Below are positions 1 through 6,770 of a DNA stretch of 64,000 bases, piece by piece. The position numbers were made by a program, and so were the translations under genes. The notes under the pieces were generated by a model. The model was not told where the DNA came from and searched no databases. It saw nothing but the letters and a program-made list of their open reading frames with translations. The stretch is taken from the IMG/VR virus record IMGVR_UViG_3300032235_000637, positions 24,490 through 88,489 of that record. One strand, given 5' to 3'. Position 1 is the stretch's first letter; every line of letters begins with the position of its first letter. This stretch comes from a virus.

Positions 1-27
1 ATCGTATCGTAAAATTAGTTTCTGCAT
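1..27 (-). CDS. Start of a gene that runs off the left edge
   Basis: An ATG at 27-25 opens a frame reading MQKLILRYD to the window edge, four bases after the stop of the preceding minus-strand gene. Only nine codons are visible, so no function can be given. Support is the tight spacing typical of this operon. Confidence 0.3.
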
Positions 28-30
28 GGT

Positions 31-372
31 TTATGAATAATCTTCTACTTTGTATAAACTATTATCAGTTGTAACGTAAGTCACGCCATTCCGCTCTTCC
101 ACATTCCGAACAATCGAGCTATGGAAAACACCACGCATTTCGATCAATGCTCCTGTGGTGTCAGATCGGAAAAATCGATTCATTAAAATTTGTCGATCAA
201 CTTCAATTTCACCAATCAATTCACCGACCATTTCATAAGCAATTGGTGGGGATTTACCTTCAAAGAATTGTTCCCATCCTCCACGCTCTTGATCAATTCT
301 ATATTCTTCGATTGTTTGCGCTTGAAGCACAAGACTGTTAGGGTTTACGTCTATTTTTGTTAATCTTTTCAT
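31..372 (-). CDS. Hypothetical protein, 113 aa
   Basis: Unrecognised protein. The open frame extends upstream to 441, but that part would overlap the preceding gene, so the ATG at 372 (MKRLTKIDVNP) is chosen. It lies directly after an AAAAACTAG/TACAAT box (379-396) that recurs before other genes. The C-terminal half alternates charged and beta-type segments with no clear motif. First gene after a likely internal promoter. Confidence 0.6.
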   Translation of the reverse strand: MKRLTKIDVNPNSLVLQAQTIEEYRIDQERGGWEQFFEGKSPPIAYEMVGELIGEIEVDRQILMNRFFRSDTTGALIEMRGVFHSSIVRNVEERNGVTYVTTDNSLYKVEDYS

Positions 373-378
373 GCTACT

Positions 379-396
379 ATTGTAATCTAGTTTTTT
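379..396 (-). promoter_or_regulatory. AAAAACTAG-type early promoter-like box
   Basis: Minus strand reads AAAAAACTAGATTACAAT, then six bases to the ATG at 372. Same arrangement as at 1675, 5533, 53847 and 55091. Interpreted as a -10-like promoter; inference from recurrence. Confidence 0.5.
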
Positions 397-643
397 ATTT
401 GTCTCTCCCACAATATTGACAACGCTCTGCCAAAATTCCATTTAATTTGCGTCTTCTTTCTGGTGTAATAGCGAATTTGTGTCCTGTCTTTTCAAAGCAT
501 TCTTGATACAATTCAGCCTCTTCTTTCAACCATTTTTTAGAAGCTTCTGCCAATAAAGAAGAGCGTTCTTCAGAATGTTTATCCAGTAATGCGCGATGTT
601 TCCTCCACATTTCTTTACCAAGTTCTTTACTCATACCATCCAA
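395..643 (-). CDS. Hypothetical protein with C-terminal CxxC
   Basis: Small charged, probably helical protein of 82 aa ending in CQYCGRDK, one half of a possible zinc site. It overlaps the end of the Cys-rich gene upstream; ATG codons at 643 and 634 are both possible and the second gives the shorter overlap. Not recognised. Confidence 0.55.
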   Translation of the reverse strand: MDGMSKELGKEMWRKHRALLDKHSEERSSLLAEASKKWLKEEAELYQECFEKTGHKFAITPERRRKLNGILAERCQYCGRDK

Positions 644-896
644 ATAATCGCATCACATCATCTTTTTGCTTACCACCATACTTCAATGCTGATTGTAGTA
701 AATACAACCCATTGCAAGCCTCACTGCCACCACAACCAGCACCACATATACACATTCTCGCGCCACCAGCACCGCTTCTGTGACTATCATGACACACCTT
801 AAAAAGCGCATCAACAGCTTTGTGATTCCTGATTAGGCAATCATCGCACCAAGTGTAATTGTCGGATGATTTTTTACCACAGTAGCATTCTTTCAT
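627..896 (-). CDS. Cysteine-rich small protein (zinc-ribbon-like)
   Basis: 89 aa with many cysteines: CYCGKK near the start, then CDDC, then CICGAGC. The spacing suggests one or two zinc-binding knuckles. It overlaps the preceding gene by an ATGA junction at 893-896, so the two are probably translationally coupled. Family not recognised. Confidence 0.6.
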   Translation of the reverse strand: MKECYCGKKSSDNYTWCDDCLIRNHKAVDALFKVCHDSHRSGAGGARMCICGAGCGGSEACNGLYLLQSALKYGGKQKDDVMRLFGWYE

Positions 897-1204
897 AATT
901 TTTCCAATTTTTCAAAATCTACCACATGATCCTCTTCTACCAAATATTCCCTACACCAATTTCCACCACCAAAAAAATTAATCCACGATCCAACATATTC
1001 CATCTCACTCCACCCATGTTCTTTACAATCAGGTAAAGCATAATAAAGTTCTCTAAATTTAATATCGTCTCTTTCGATGAAAGCGGCATGAAGAATATCC
1101 ATCTGTCTTTGAAGCTGTTCACCTTTAAAGCATTTTTTCAAACGACGAATCTCTTTTTTCAAATCGTAATCATAGACTTCTGTTTTTGTAACTGTTATTT
1201 TCAT
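893..1204 (-). CDS. Hypothetical protein, 103 aa
   Basis: Unrecognised. Begins MKITVTKTEVYDYDLKKE, followed by a charged helical stretch and an aromatic Gly-rich segment (WINFFGGGNW). Four-base overlaps with both neighbours (ATGA at 893 and 1201) place it within one operon. Confidence 0.65.
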   Translation of the reverse strand: MKITVTKTEVYDYDLKKEIRRLKKCFKGEQLQRQMDILHAAFIERDDIKFRELYYALPDCKEHGWSEMEYVGSWINFFGGGNWCREYLVEEDHVVDFEKLEKL

Positions 1205-1668
1205 ACTTCACGATTTTTCAAAATGTATTCAATTACTTTCTTCGTCTCTGCTTGAATATGTTTAACATCTTTCAAAATATTCTGTAGATGATCGGTATCG
1301 CAATTCTTTAGGAGAACGCATTTCAGAGGTGATTTACCATCTTTACCACGAGTCCCCCAAATAAAATTCTCGACTTGCACTTCGATGCTATCACAATTTG
1401 GATGTTCTTCAGGTGGTAGGATTCTACCTTGTTTCACATCCCAAACACCATTGATTTCTTTTCGATTATATTTGTTATAAATTTCTGCGAAATCTTCATC
1501 AACTTCAAACCAAACTCTTTTACCTTCCAAAGAATAGCGATTGTAGCCACCGTAAAAATTAGTGTGGGGTTGACCACCATCAAACATCATGTCACCATGA
1601 GTCACATAATGATAGTGATGGAGCGATGCGATGAATTTCTCACCGTCTGTTATTCCTAAAAGTTTCAT
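1201..1668 (-). CDS. Hypothetical protein, 155 aa
   Basis: Unrecognised, rich in His, Tyr and Gly near the N-terminus (HHYHYVTHGDMMFDGG), where the paired histidines could bind metal, though no family is evident. The start at 1668 sits six bases after an AAAAACTAA/TATACT box. Heads a tightly overlapping group of four genes. Confidence 0.65.
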   Translation of the reverse strand: MKLLGITDGEKFIASLHHYHYVTHGDMMFDGGQPHTNFYGGYNRYSLEGKRVWFEVDEDFAEIYNKYNRKEINGVWDVKQGRILPPEEHPNCDSIEVQVENFIWGTRGKDGKSPLKCVLLKNCDTDHLQNILKDVKHIQAETKKVIEYILKNREV

Positions 1669-1674
1669 GATTAT

Positions 1675-1691
1675 AGTATACCTTAGTTTTT
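1675..1691 (-). promoter_or_regulatory. AAAAACTAG-type early promoter-like box
   Basis: Minus strand reads AAAAACTAAGGTATACT followed by six bases and the ATG at 1668; a one-base variant of the box seen at four other starts. Confidence 0.45.
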
Positions 1692-1908
1692 ATTTTCCAA
1701 AAATTGTTTCCATTGTGTTCATTTGATCAATTGTTTCGCGAACTTCTTCTTCACTGATTTGTTCATCATCTTGATTAAGGACGCGAAATGGATAGGACAG
1801 TTCTCTTACTTGCTCTATGATGGGCATCAAATAGCGGCGATAATCGCCCATTGTCCAAGTTTGCCCACCATCGTCGGAGTATTCGTAATAATAAAATTTA
1901 TGTTTCAT
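1690..1908 (-). CDS. Hypothetical protein, 72 aa
   Basis: Small protein with Tyr-rich N-terminus (MKHKFYYYEYSDDGGQTW) and an acidic helical C-terminal half. Its stop codon overlaps the promoter-like box of the next gene. Not recognised. Confidence 0.55.
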   Translation of the reverse strand: MKHKFYYYEYSDDGGQTWTMGDYRRYLMPIIEQVRELSYPFRVLNQDDEQISEEEVRETIDQMNTMETIFGK

Positions 1909-1916
1909 TTTGTTGA

Positions 1917-2045
1917 TTAATTGTCAGAGAAAAGAGCGATGATTATTGCTGTTGCGTATGCTGCCCAAACAAAAAACAGTTCAGGGTTGCGTTTGTGAAA
2001 TTCCCATTCTTCGCGTAGATGTTCTTTATATTCTTTCCATTTCAT
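1917..2045 (-). CDS. Small single-pass membrane protein, 42 aa
   Basis: Open frame from ATG 2045 to a TAA at 1917-1919. It encodes a charged N-terminus (MKWKEYKEHLREEWEFHKRN) followed by a hydrophobic stretch ELFFVWAAYATAIIIALF that could span a membrane. It overlaps the previous gene by 20 bases and ends eight bases before the next start, filling an otherwise empty gap. Function unknown; small membrane proteins in phage early regions often act on the host envelope, but that is inference. Confidence 0.55.
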   Translation of the reverse strand: MKWKEYKEHLREEWEFHKRNPELFFVWAAYATAIIIALFSDN

Positions 2046-2223
2046 ATTTCTGGTGTCTTCGGTAATTATCAAATCTTTCAATCAGATTGTCAAGTTCTAA
2101 ATTGTGATATTCTCCTTTTGTGATGATAGCTCTATCAGCTTGCAAAATTGAATAACAAGTGGAGAGACGAATATTTTTATCGGGGTCTTCTATTGTAATT
2201 GTAATTGTTTCGTTGCCTGTCAT
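2026..2223 (-). CDS. Hypothetical protein, 65 aa
   Basis: Short acidic protein beginning MTGNETITITIEDPDKN, a beta-type N-terminus followed by a charged helix. ATGA overlap with the HNH gene upstream at 2220-2223. Not recognised. Confidence 0.55.
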   Translation of the reverse strand: MTGNETITITIEDPDKNIRLSTCYSILQADRAIITKGEYHNLELDNLIERFDNYRRHQKYEMERI

Positions 2224-2801
2224 TGTTTCAATAGTTCAGGGTTCTCGAAATTCTCATATATTTTTAATATTTCTTTTGCCCATTTAATTTTATCCTCTAC
2301 CCTTTGTCCACTTGGCTGCGTAGTATTCCAAAGTTCTAGGTTAGATAATTCATTATTTTGCCTATTTCCATCTTTGTGGTGAACATTTTCACCTTTAGCA
2401 AGCGGTCTTTCAAGATATTTAGACATTACTAATCTATGTTCACCGATATAACCTTTTTTTGTCGTGTTAGGGTGATTCGGTTCGTAAACCATAACATATC
2501 CATTTGCATCTATAATTCTTCCACCCTTCCATCCACAACTTCTTTTGCCCTTATGTGCCAATGCGCTATTTTTACGAGCAAGTTCTGAAAACTTAGGTTC
2601 TAATGGTTTTAATCCCATTTCTTTTATAAATCCCGTCCAATTACCAAATCTCTGACGTATGGGCATATTACTCGGAGTCTCTGAGTCCAAGTAATATTGC
2701 TCTGCGGTAGGTCTCGCACCAAGTCTTTGTTCCAAATCCTTGAATGACTGTATCAGTTTCTTCTTCGTCCATTTGATAGACGCTTCCTTTGATGTTTCCA
2801 T
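2220..2801 (-). CDS. HNH homing endonuclease
   Basis: 193 aa. Residues ~10-66 (KWTKKKLIQSF... RFGNWTGFIKEMGL) match the homing-endonuclease-associated repeat with its conserved FG-W pattern. Residues ~118-160 form the HNH core (EHRLVMSKYLERPL, then ENVHHKDGNRQNN and LELW), with the His pair expected for metal binding and catalysis. Such enzymes cleave DNA and spread their own gene as free-standing phage elements. The first ~44 codons overlap the 3' end of the YopX-like gene in another frame, a sign of insertion there. Confidence 0.88.
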   Translation of the reverse strand: METSKEASIKWTKKKLIQSFKDLEQRLGARPTAEQYYLDSETPSNMPIRQRFGNWTGFIKEMGLKPLEPKFSELARKNSALAHKGKRSCGWKGGRIIDANGYVMVYEPNHPNTTKKGYIGEHRLVMSKYLERPLAKGENVHHKDGNRQNNELSNLELWNTTQPSGQRVEDKIKWAKEILKIYENFENPELLKQ

Positions 2802-3099
2802 GTTTATCTATTATATCGCCTTCATAAACTTCTTTCAAGTTGTTCTTGTCTTTCATGCCAGTAAATTGAACGAGAACATATCTCGGCTCATTCACAATCT
2901 CACTGCCACGAAAATAATAATTAGGAGCAGGATTGGCATTATAGCGCGTTTTACGATCACCATCAATTGCACCAACAAAATCAGTTAGCTGTCCTGTGAA
3001 GGGATCAATCTGCCAATTGCTAAAGCAATGCAGTGAGCAATCGTTCTCAGCCCATGCTTCGGCTTGTCTGTCCCAGATACGGAATTTTAATTCTCTCAT
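2668..3099 (-). CDS. YopX-like protein, 3' end overlapped by HNH gene
   Basis: N-terminus MRELKFRIWDRQAEAW and the segment VQFTGMKDKNNLKEVYEGDIID match the YopX family (FR-WD, then TG-KD--G--IYEGDI), a common phage and prophage protein of unknown role. After ~residue 100 the sequence (GFGTKTWCETYRRAILLGLRDSE) no longer looks like YopX and shares DNA with the start of the HNH gene, so the C-terminus was probably replaced when the HNH gene inserted. Confidence 0.75.
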   Translation of the reverse strand: MRELKFRIWDRQAEAWAENDCSLHCFSNWQIDPFTGQLTDFVGAIDGDRKTRYNANPAPNYYFRGSEIVNEPRYVLVQFTGMKDKNNLKEVYEGDIIDKHGNIKGSVYQMDEEETDTVIQGFGTKTWCETYRRAILLGLRDSE

Positions 3100-3102
3100 A
3101 TT

Positions 3103-3363
3103 TTACCACGCAATTAAAGTTCTAAGCTGGTCAGTAATAGTATCAAATAAACCATTTGGCCAAAGAAGTTGACCCTTTTCATTGATTGGACTCTCCGCAT
3201 TTTTGTAACGAACACTGAAACCAGTCGCCGCAGCTTGCTTGATTTGAATGCGAAGGTCGTTAAATTCATAATCATTTTCAACAGTGCCGAAATACTCACC
3301 GTTTAGGTAAATGTCGGCAGGTTCAGGGTAAATTTTTCGAATTTGAATATCAGTAATTTTCAT
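3103..3363 (-). CDS. Hypothetical protein, 86 aa
   Basis: Unrecognised. Begins MKITDIQIRKIYPEPADIYL with alternating beta-type residues. Packed between neighbours with 1-3 base gaps, which supports it being real. Confidence 0.6.
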   Translation of the reverse strand: MKITDIQIRKIYPEPADIYLNGEYFGTVENDYEFNDLRIQIKQAAATGFSVRYKNAESPINEKGQLLWPNGLFDTITDQLRTLIAW

Positions 3364-3364
3364 A

Positions 3365-3646
3365 TTATTCTTTTAATAGATTTTTTAATGCATTGATCAG
3401 ATCGAGAACTGTCGCATCACAACATTGACCATTATCAACATGCTCTTCTGTGAGATATTTTAAAGCTTCCACCAATGGTAGATTTTCTTCTACAGTTGTA
3501 ACATAAACTTCATGAGCTTTCAAATTGTTGATTTTTTCCTGCAATGCAATAAGCTTGCCAGCGAGTTCTACATTGGATTTTCCAAGTTCTTGATTGGAGG
3601 TTTGTAGCTTAGAAAAGTCTTGAACGATGTCAATATTCGGATTCAT
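3365..3646 (-). CDS. Coiled-coil hypothetical protein, 93 aa
   Basis: Residues ~12-45 show heptad-like spacing of Leu (DFSKLQTSNQELGKSNVELA onward), suggesting a coiled coil, followed by an acidic helical C-terminus with a CC pair. ATGA overlap with the gene upstream. Role unknown. Confidence 0.6.
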   Translation of the reverse strand: MNPNIDIVQDFSKLQTSNQELGKSNVELAGKLIALQEKINNLKAHEVYVTTVEENLPLVEALKYLTEEHVDNGQCCDATVLDLINALKNLLKE

Positions 3647-3969
3647 TTTTTTTGTAATGTTTTTAATATCGCCAATGCTTTTTCTTTACGATTTGCCACA
3701 ACAGCATCGTCCATATTTCCACCAACAATCTCATAAAGATTCAAAATATAAAGCCTTTCTTCGCCTCTTGTGAATGAAGCAATGATGTCGTGTGTGGCGT
3801 TTGCATCTGAGCAGTAATCGGGATATGGAATATCATCATCGTCATCATCGTCATATTTAGTCCATGGACCACTATGGACGATTTTGGCAAAAGACCAACC
3901 ATATTCTTTGGGTTTAAATATCCACCCCCGCAATTTAGCAATAGCGATGTTGATTTCTTTATTGTTCAT
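3643..3969 (-). CDS. Phage ABA-sandwich-like small protein
   Basis: The frame opens further upstream, but the ATG at 3969 (MNNKEINIAIAKLRGW) fits the usual start of phage ABA-sandwich-type proteins (N-terminal helix, LRGW, then PDYCSDANATHDII). It overlaps the upstream gene by 11 bases. Residues ~35-45 hold a run of seven Asp encoded by a GAT/GAC tract. Function unknown; family assignment is from pattern only. Confidence 0.55.
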   Translation of the reverse strand: MNNKEINIAIAKLRGWIFKPKEYGWSFAKIVHSGPWTKYDDDDDDDIPYPDYCSDANATHDIIASFTRGEERLYILNLYEIVGGNMDDAVVANRKEKALAILKTLQKK

Positions 3970-4453
3970 CTCTTTGTTTCTGATAATGTTCATCGCAGCG
4001 CGTTTTCCACCATCCTGTGCTGCGCAACTCACCATCTTTACCACAGACTTCGCAGACTGTCAAGGATTTTTCTTCCCATTTGCGACAAATACCATAATAT
4101 TCATCGCGATAGATTTCCCATGCACCCTCACTCTTTTCCAAATCACCTTGGGGAGTGAATTTGCCAAATTTTTCTTTAATAATGCATCCTTTGTATTGAA
4201 AGATGTGACCTTCTGCGGCAGCTTTTTCAGCAAGCTTCTGCAAATCTTCACAAAAGCCGATTACAATATCTTTCCAACCGATACCATGTTCAAAACCATA
4301 GCGTAGATTCACCATATCTTCTTTCTTGACGAAATCTTTGTAGTATTTTCCCCAAATATCAATAACATACTCCGATGGTTCTAAGAAAATCTTGGGAAAT
4401 TTTTCGACGACTGGTAGCCAGTCTTTGTTTACGTGTTCTTTAATGAATTCCAT
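3959..4453 (-). CDS. Hypothetical protein with C-terminal zinc-finger-like motif
   Basis: 164 aa. The C-terminus reads CEVCGKDGELRSTGWWKTRC followed by DEH, four likely metal ligands in a short zinc-knuckle arrangement often seen in phage accessory proteins. The N-terminal 130 residues are helical and unrecognised. Confidence 0.65.
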   Translation of the reverse strand: MEFIKEHVNKDWLPVVEKFPKIFLEPSEYVIDIWGKYYKDFVKKEDMVNLRYGFEHGIGWKDIVIGFCEDLQKLAEKAAAEGHIFQYKGCIIKEKFGKFTPQGDLEKSEGAWEIYRDEYYGICRKWEEKSLTVCEVCGKDGELRSTGWWKTRCDEHYQKQRDEQ

Positions 4454-4457
4454 AATT

Positions 4458-4622
4458 TTAAAATTTGTCCACCCATGCTGGACGTTGAGGTTTTGGTTTT
4501 GGGTTACACTGCAATTTGAATGATGCTATCTGCTCTTGCACATGTTTACGCATGGCGAGTGTTTTTGCTTGTGATAGGTTAATCTCAAAGCACGTAAGAA
4601 TAATTTGTTGATCACGGGTCAT
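4458..4622 (-). CDS. Small basic protein, 54 aa
   Basis: An open frame from ATG 4622 to TAA at 4458-4460 fills an otherwise empty 196-base gap. It begins MTRDQQIILTCFEINLSQAK and ends with a Pro/Lys-rich tail (NPKPKPQRPAWVDKF). The start is preceded by GAAGGAAG, one of the few clear Shine-Dalgarno-like sequences in the window. Function unknown. Confidence 0.55.
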   Translation of the reverse strand: MTRDQQIILTCFEINLSQAKTLAMRKHVQEQIASFKLQCNPKPKPQRPAWVDKF

Positions 4623-4649
4623 TGATTTACTTCCTTCTATTCACAGTTT

Positions 4650-5000
4650 TTACACTTCAGTGTCTTTGACGAATTTTCCATCGACCATTTTCCCAGAGCG
4701 TTTTGAGATCACTTCATATGCTTGCTGTAAGCACTCTTCCAAGGTGAACCCATACATCTCACATACTCCAATCAAGGTGACTATGGTGTCTCCAATGCCA
4801 TCTTTGATTTCAGTGAGTGAATCAATTTCTTTTCCTTCGCCGTTTGTAACTGTGTTAATTCCATAAGAGTGTAGCACTGCGGCATCTCGCGTCTCTGTTA
4901 GCTCTTCCTGCGTTTTCTCTAATTGTTTGAGAGGATTACTATTTTCAATGATTCCTTTTGCGTGAAACCAATCTACTACATCATCAATTAATAAGTTCAT
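4650..5000 (-). CDS. MazG-like nucleotide pyrophosphohydrolase
   Basis: 116 aa all-helical protein with EKTQEELTE in the first part and DGIGDTIVTLIGVCEMYGF in the second, the two acidic helices that bind Mg2+ in the MazG/all-alpha NTP-PPase fold. The C-terminal SKRSGKMVDGKFVK is typical of phage members. These enzymes hydrolyse NTPs or dNTPs to monophosphates and may adjust nucleotide pools or ppGpp during infection. Confidence 0.8.
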   Translation of the reverse strand: MNLLIDDVVDWFHAKGIIENSNPLKQLEKTQEELTETRDAAVLHSYGINTVTNGEGKEIDSLTEIKDGIGDTIVTLIGVCEMYGFTLEECLQQAYEVISKRSGKMVDGKFVKDTEV

Positions 5001-5021
5001 ATAATTTATTTGTTTGTTCGT

Positions 5022-5525
5022 TTATCGTAATTTTAAGCTATTTTTAATATTTTGCTCTTGACGCTCAAGAACATGATCAGGCACATTATGAATGTTTTTA
5101 TTGCCATGACGATTCTCAAGCACCAATGAGAAAACCATAATACCACGTTTTTCCGCTTCGTCAAGATAAAATTTGTAGTCGCTTTCTTTCGTGTTCGTAT
5201 TTGAGACTACAATGGTATCTGCAAACGGTGAGTCAAGCAATTCCAAATACTTGTCTTGGCAAGCTTTGTGAGCCTGTCCAAGCTTGGAAGCATCGAAATT
5301 GTAATTACCTTGTTCGTCTGTGAAGAAATCATCGGCACAGCAAATGAAATCACTGGACTCTAGAAATTCAGCAAAAGTAGATTTTCCCGCTCCACTCGTC
5401 GCACGAATAACCACTACACGTTTCAACGAATAATCAAGTTTAGATGCGAAAAACGCATTCAATTCTTCGTCTGACGTATTCGCTAATTTTTCATCAAATG
5501 CTTTTTTAAATTCTTCAGGGTTCAT
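5022..5525 (-). CDS. P-loop polynucleotide-kinase-like protein
   Basis: 167 aa. Walker A TSGAGKST at residues 43-50, then CADDFFTDEQGNYNFDASKL and QDKYLELL, the layout of the PNK/N4BP2-type kinase family (Walker A, short acidic motif, helical lid). By family it could phosphorylate 5'-OH nucleic-acid ends or another small substrate. No phosphatase domain is fused. Preceded by an AAAAACTAG box, suggesting early expression. May act with the cREC, HAD and RlaP-like genes near 52-58 kb. Confidence 0.72.
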   Translation of the reverse strand: MNPEEFKKAFDEKLANTSDEELNAFFASKLDYSLKRVVVIRATSGAGKSTFAEFLESSDFICCADDFFTDEQGNYNFDASKLGQAHKACQDKYLELLDSPFADTIVVSNTNTKESDYKFYLDEAEKRGIMVFSLVLENRHGNKNIHNVPDHVLERQEQNIKNSLKLR

Positions 5526-5532
5526 GTCGCCA

Positions 5533-5550
5533 ATTGTAGGCTAGTTTTTT
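5533..5550 (-). promoter_or_regulatory. AAAAACTAG-type early promoter-like box
   Basis: Minus strand AAAAAACTAGCCTACAAT, seven bases before the ATG at 5525. The CTAG includes the TAG stop codon of the preceding gene (5541-5543). Confidence 0.5.
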
Positions 5551-5729
5551 ATTCTCATCCACCAATCCGATATTTCCATGTGGAATTGGCGTTCGTTCTT
5601 GATTTCTCCTTCTTTGAGGTAGATGTAGGACTCTGGAAATTCCGCATCCGTATCTGACCACACTTCAATTACATCATCACCTTCTTTCATAATGAAGGTG
5701 TAACTGTTAATATTACCTGTATATTTCAT
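5541..5729 (-). CDS. Hypothetical protein, 62 aa
   Basis: Short protein MKYTGNINSYTFIMKEGDDV..., beta-type with acidic patches and a WW pair near the end. The start overlaps the stop of the preceding gene as ATGA (5726-5729). Not recognised. Confidence 0.55.
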   Translation of the reverse strand: MKYTGNINSYTFIMKEGDDVIEVWSDTDAEFPESYIYLKEGEIKNERQFHMEISDWWMRIKN

Positions 5730-5899
5730 TGTCTAAATTTTTTAATCAAAACATCATGATAACCTAAATCTTGTAATTTATGATGCTCCTTTAGGGCATC
5801 TTCTAATGTATCAACTCTTTTTTTCAAAAAATGGAGTAGTCCATCTCTTTCTTTTCTATAGGAAATAATATAATTTCCATAATTGAATTTATCTTTCAT
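5726..5899 (-). CDS. Small charged protein, 57 aa
   Basis: An open frame from ATG 5899 to TGA at 5726-5728 fills the space between two neighbours exactly: ATGA overlaps occur at both ends. It reads MKDKFNYGNYIISYRKERDG..., then a Lys/Leu/His-rich helix. The double coupling makes it very likely real. Function unknown. Confidence 0.65.
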   Translation of the reverse strand: MKDKFNYGNYIISYRKERDGLLHFLKKRVDTLEDALKEHHKLQDLGYHDVLIKKFRQ

Positions 5900-6759
5900 A
5901 GTCTTGTAATCACTTTTTTTAATATTTGTTTGAATTTATATGATATTGGGTTGTTTGGTAGGTTTTTCCAATGAGCAATCAATTCAGCGAACCACTCATC
6001 GAAGTTCGTGGCAGCATAATCAGATGGTAATCCCATTTTCTTTGCTACTAGCTCTCTCAATTTCTCATTTTTCTTACCTTCCAAATTTTTTCTTCTTGTT
6101 TTTCTCTCGAAAAAAGCATCCAACATTTTTTTGTATTCGTTTCTCAAAAATGGTTCAACTTGTTTCGACATCCTATCGGACAGAAAGTGAGCATATTCAT
6201 GCATAAGAACATCTATATCATCAACATAAAATTGATCTAAATAAATAATTCTATCATGGTAAACACCAGAAGGTGATGTTTTACTACCAATAATATTTAA
6301 ATTTTTGAATTTTGGATTTGTTTTGGTATTCGTAATAACAATCTTTGGTTTTCTATTTGGTAGTAGATCACGGTAATCTCGAAACAACATCTGAATCAAT
6401 CTTTTCATTGTTCTCATGTTGAGAGAACCTTGTTTAAAATCCTGATCGACATACTTGTCTTTGAATACATTGATACCATAGTCGGTGAAAAGTAATTCAC
6501 CCTCTACTTTGGTTCGTAGATAATCAGCTTTCAGACGTTTCTCGTATTCAGCTTTTTTAGCATTACGAAATCTATCAATCAATTCAGAAGGAACTTTTAG
6601 TTCCTCCATTTTATTGATTTTATCTGCTTCTTCGGGAGGTAGGTTTTCCTTCTCTTGGTCTACCCAATCCTTATAATTAGGCACACCCTCGTCTTTCAAC
6701 TCCTGTTTACGAAGTCGATTTCTCTCGCGTCTTTCAAAGAATAATCCAAAAGAATCCAT
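5896..6759 (-). CDS. Zincin-type metallopeptidase
   Basis: 287 aa from ATG 6759. HEYAHFLS at residues ~187-194 is an HExxH zinc site, and the downstream FDEWFAELIAHW could supply the third ligand Glu, as in gluzincins. The N-terminal ~90 residues are strongly charged and helical. The chosen start lies directly behind a TAAATAAT box, unlike its early-type neighbours, so it is probably made late and may be a virion or assembly protease, or a release protein. No signal peptide is visible. Confidence 0.75.
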   Translation of the reverse strand: MDSFGLFFERRERNRLRKQELKDEGVPNYKDWVDQEKENLPPEEADKINKMEELKVPSELIDRFRNAKKAEYEKRLKADYLRTKVEGELLFTDYGINVFKDKYVDQDFKQGSLNMRTMKRLIQMLFRDYRDLLPNRKPKIVITNTKTNPKFKNLNIIGSKTSPSGVYHDRIIYLDQFYVDDIDVLMHEYAHFLSDRMSKQVEPFLRNEYKKMLDAFFERKTRRKNLEGKKNEKLRELVAKKMGLPSDYAATNFDEWFAELIAHWKNLPNNPISYKFKQILKKVITRL

Positions 6760-6762
6760 GTG

Positions 6763-6770
6763 ATTATTTA
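6763..6770 (-). promoter_or_regulatory. Late-type TAAATAAT box
   Basis: Minus strand GGTTAAATAATCACATG. The TAA is also the stop codon of the metallophosphoesterase gene, and the ATG three bases on starts the metallopeptidase. Confidence 0.6.
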
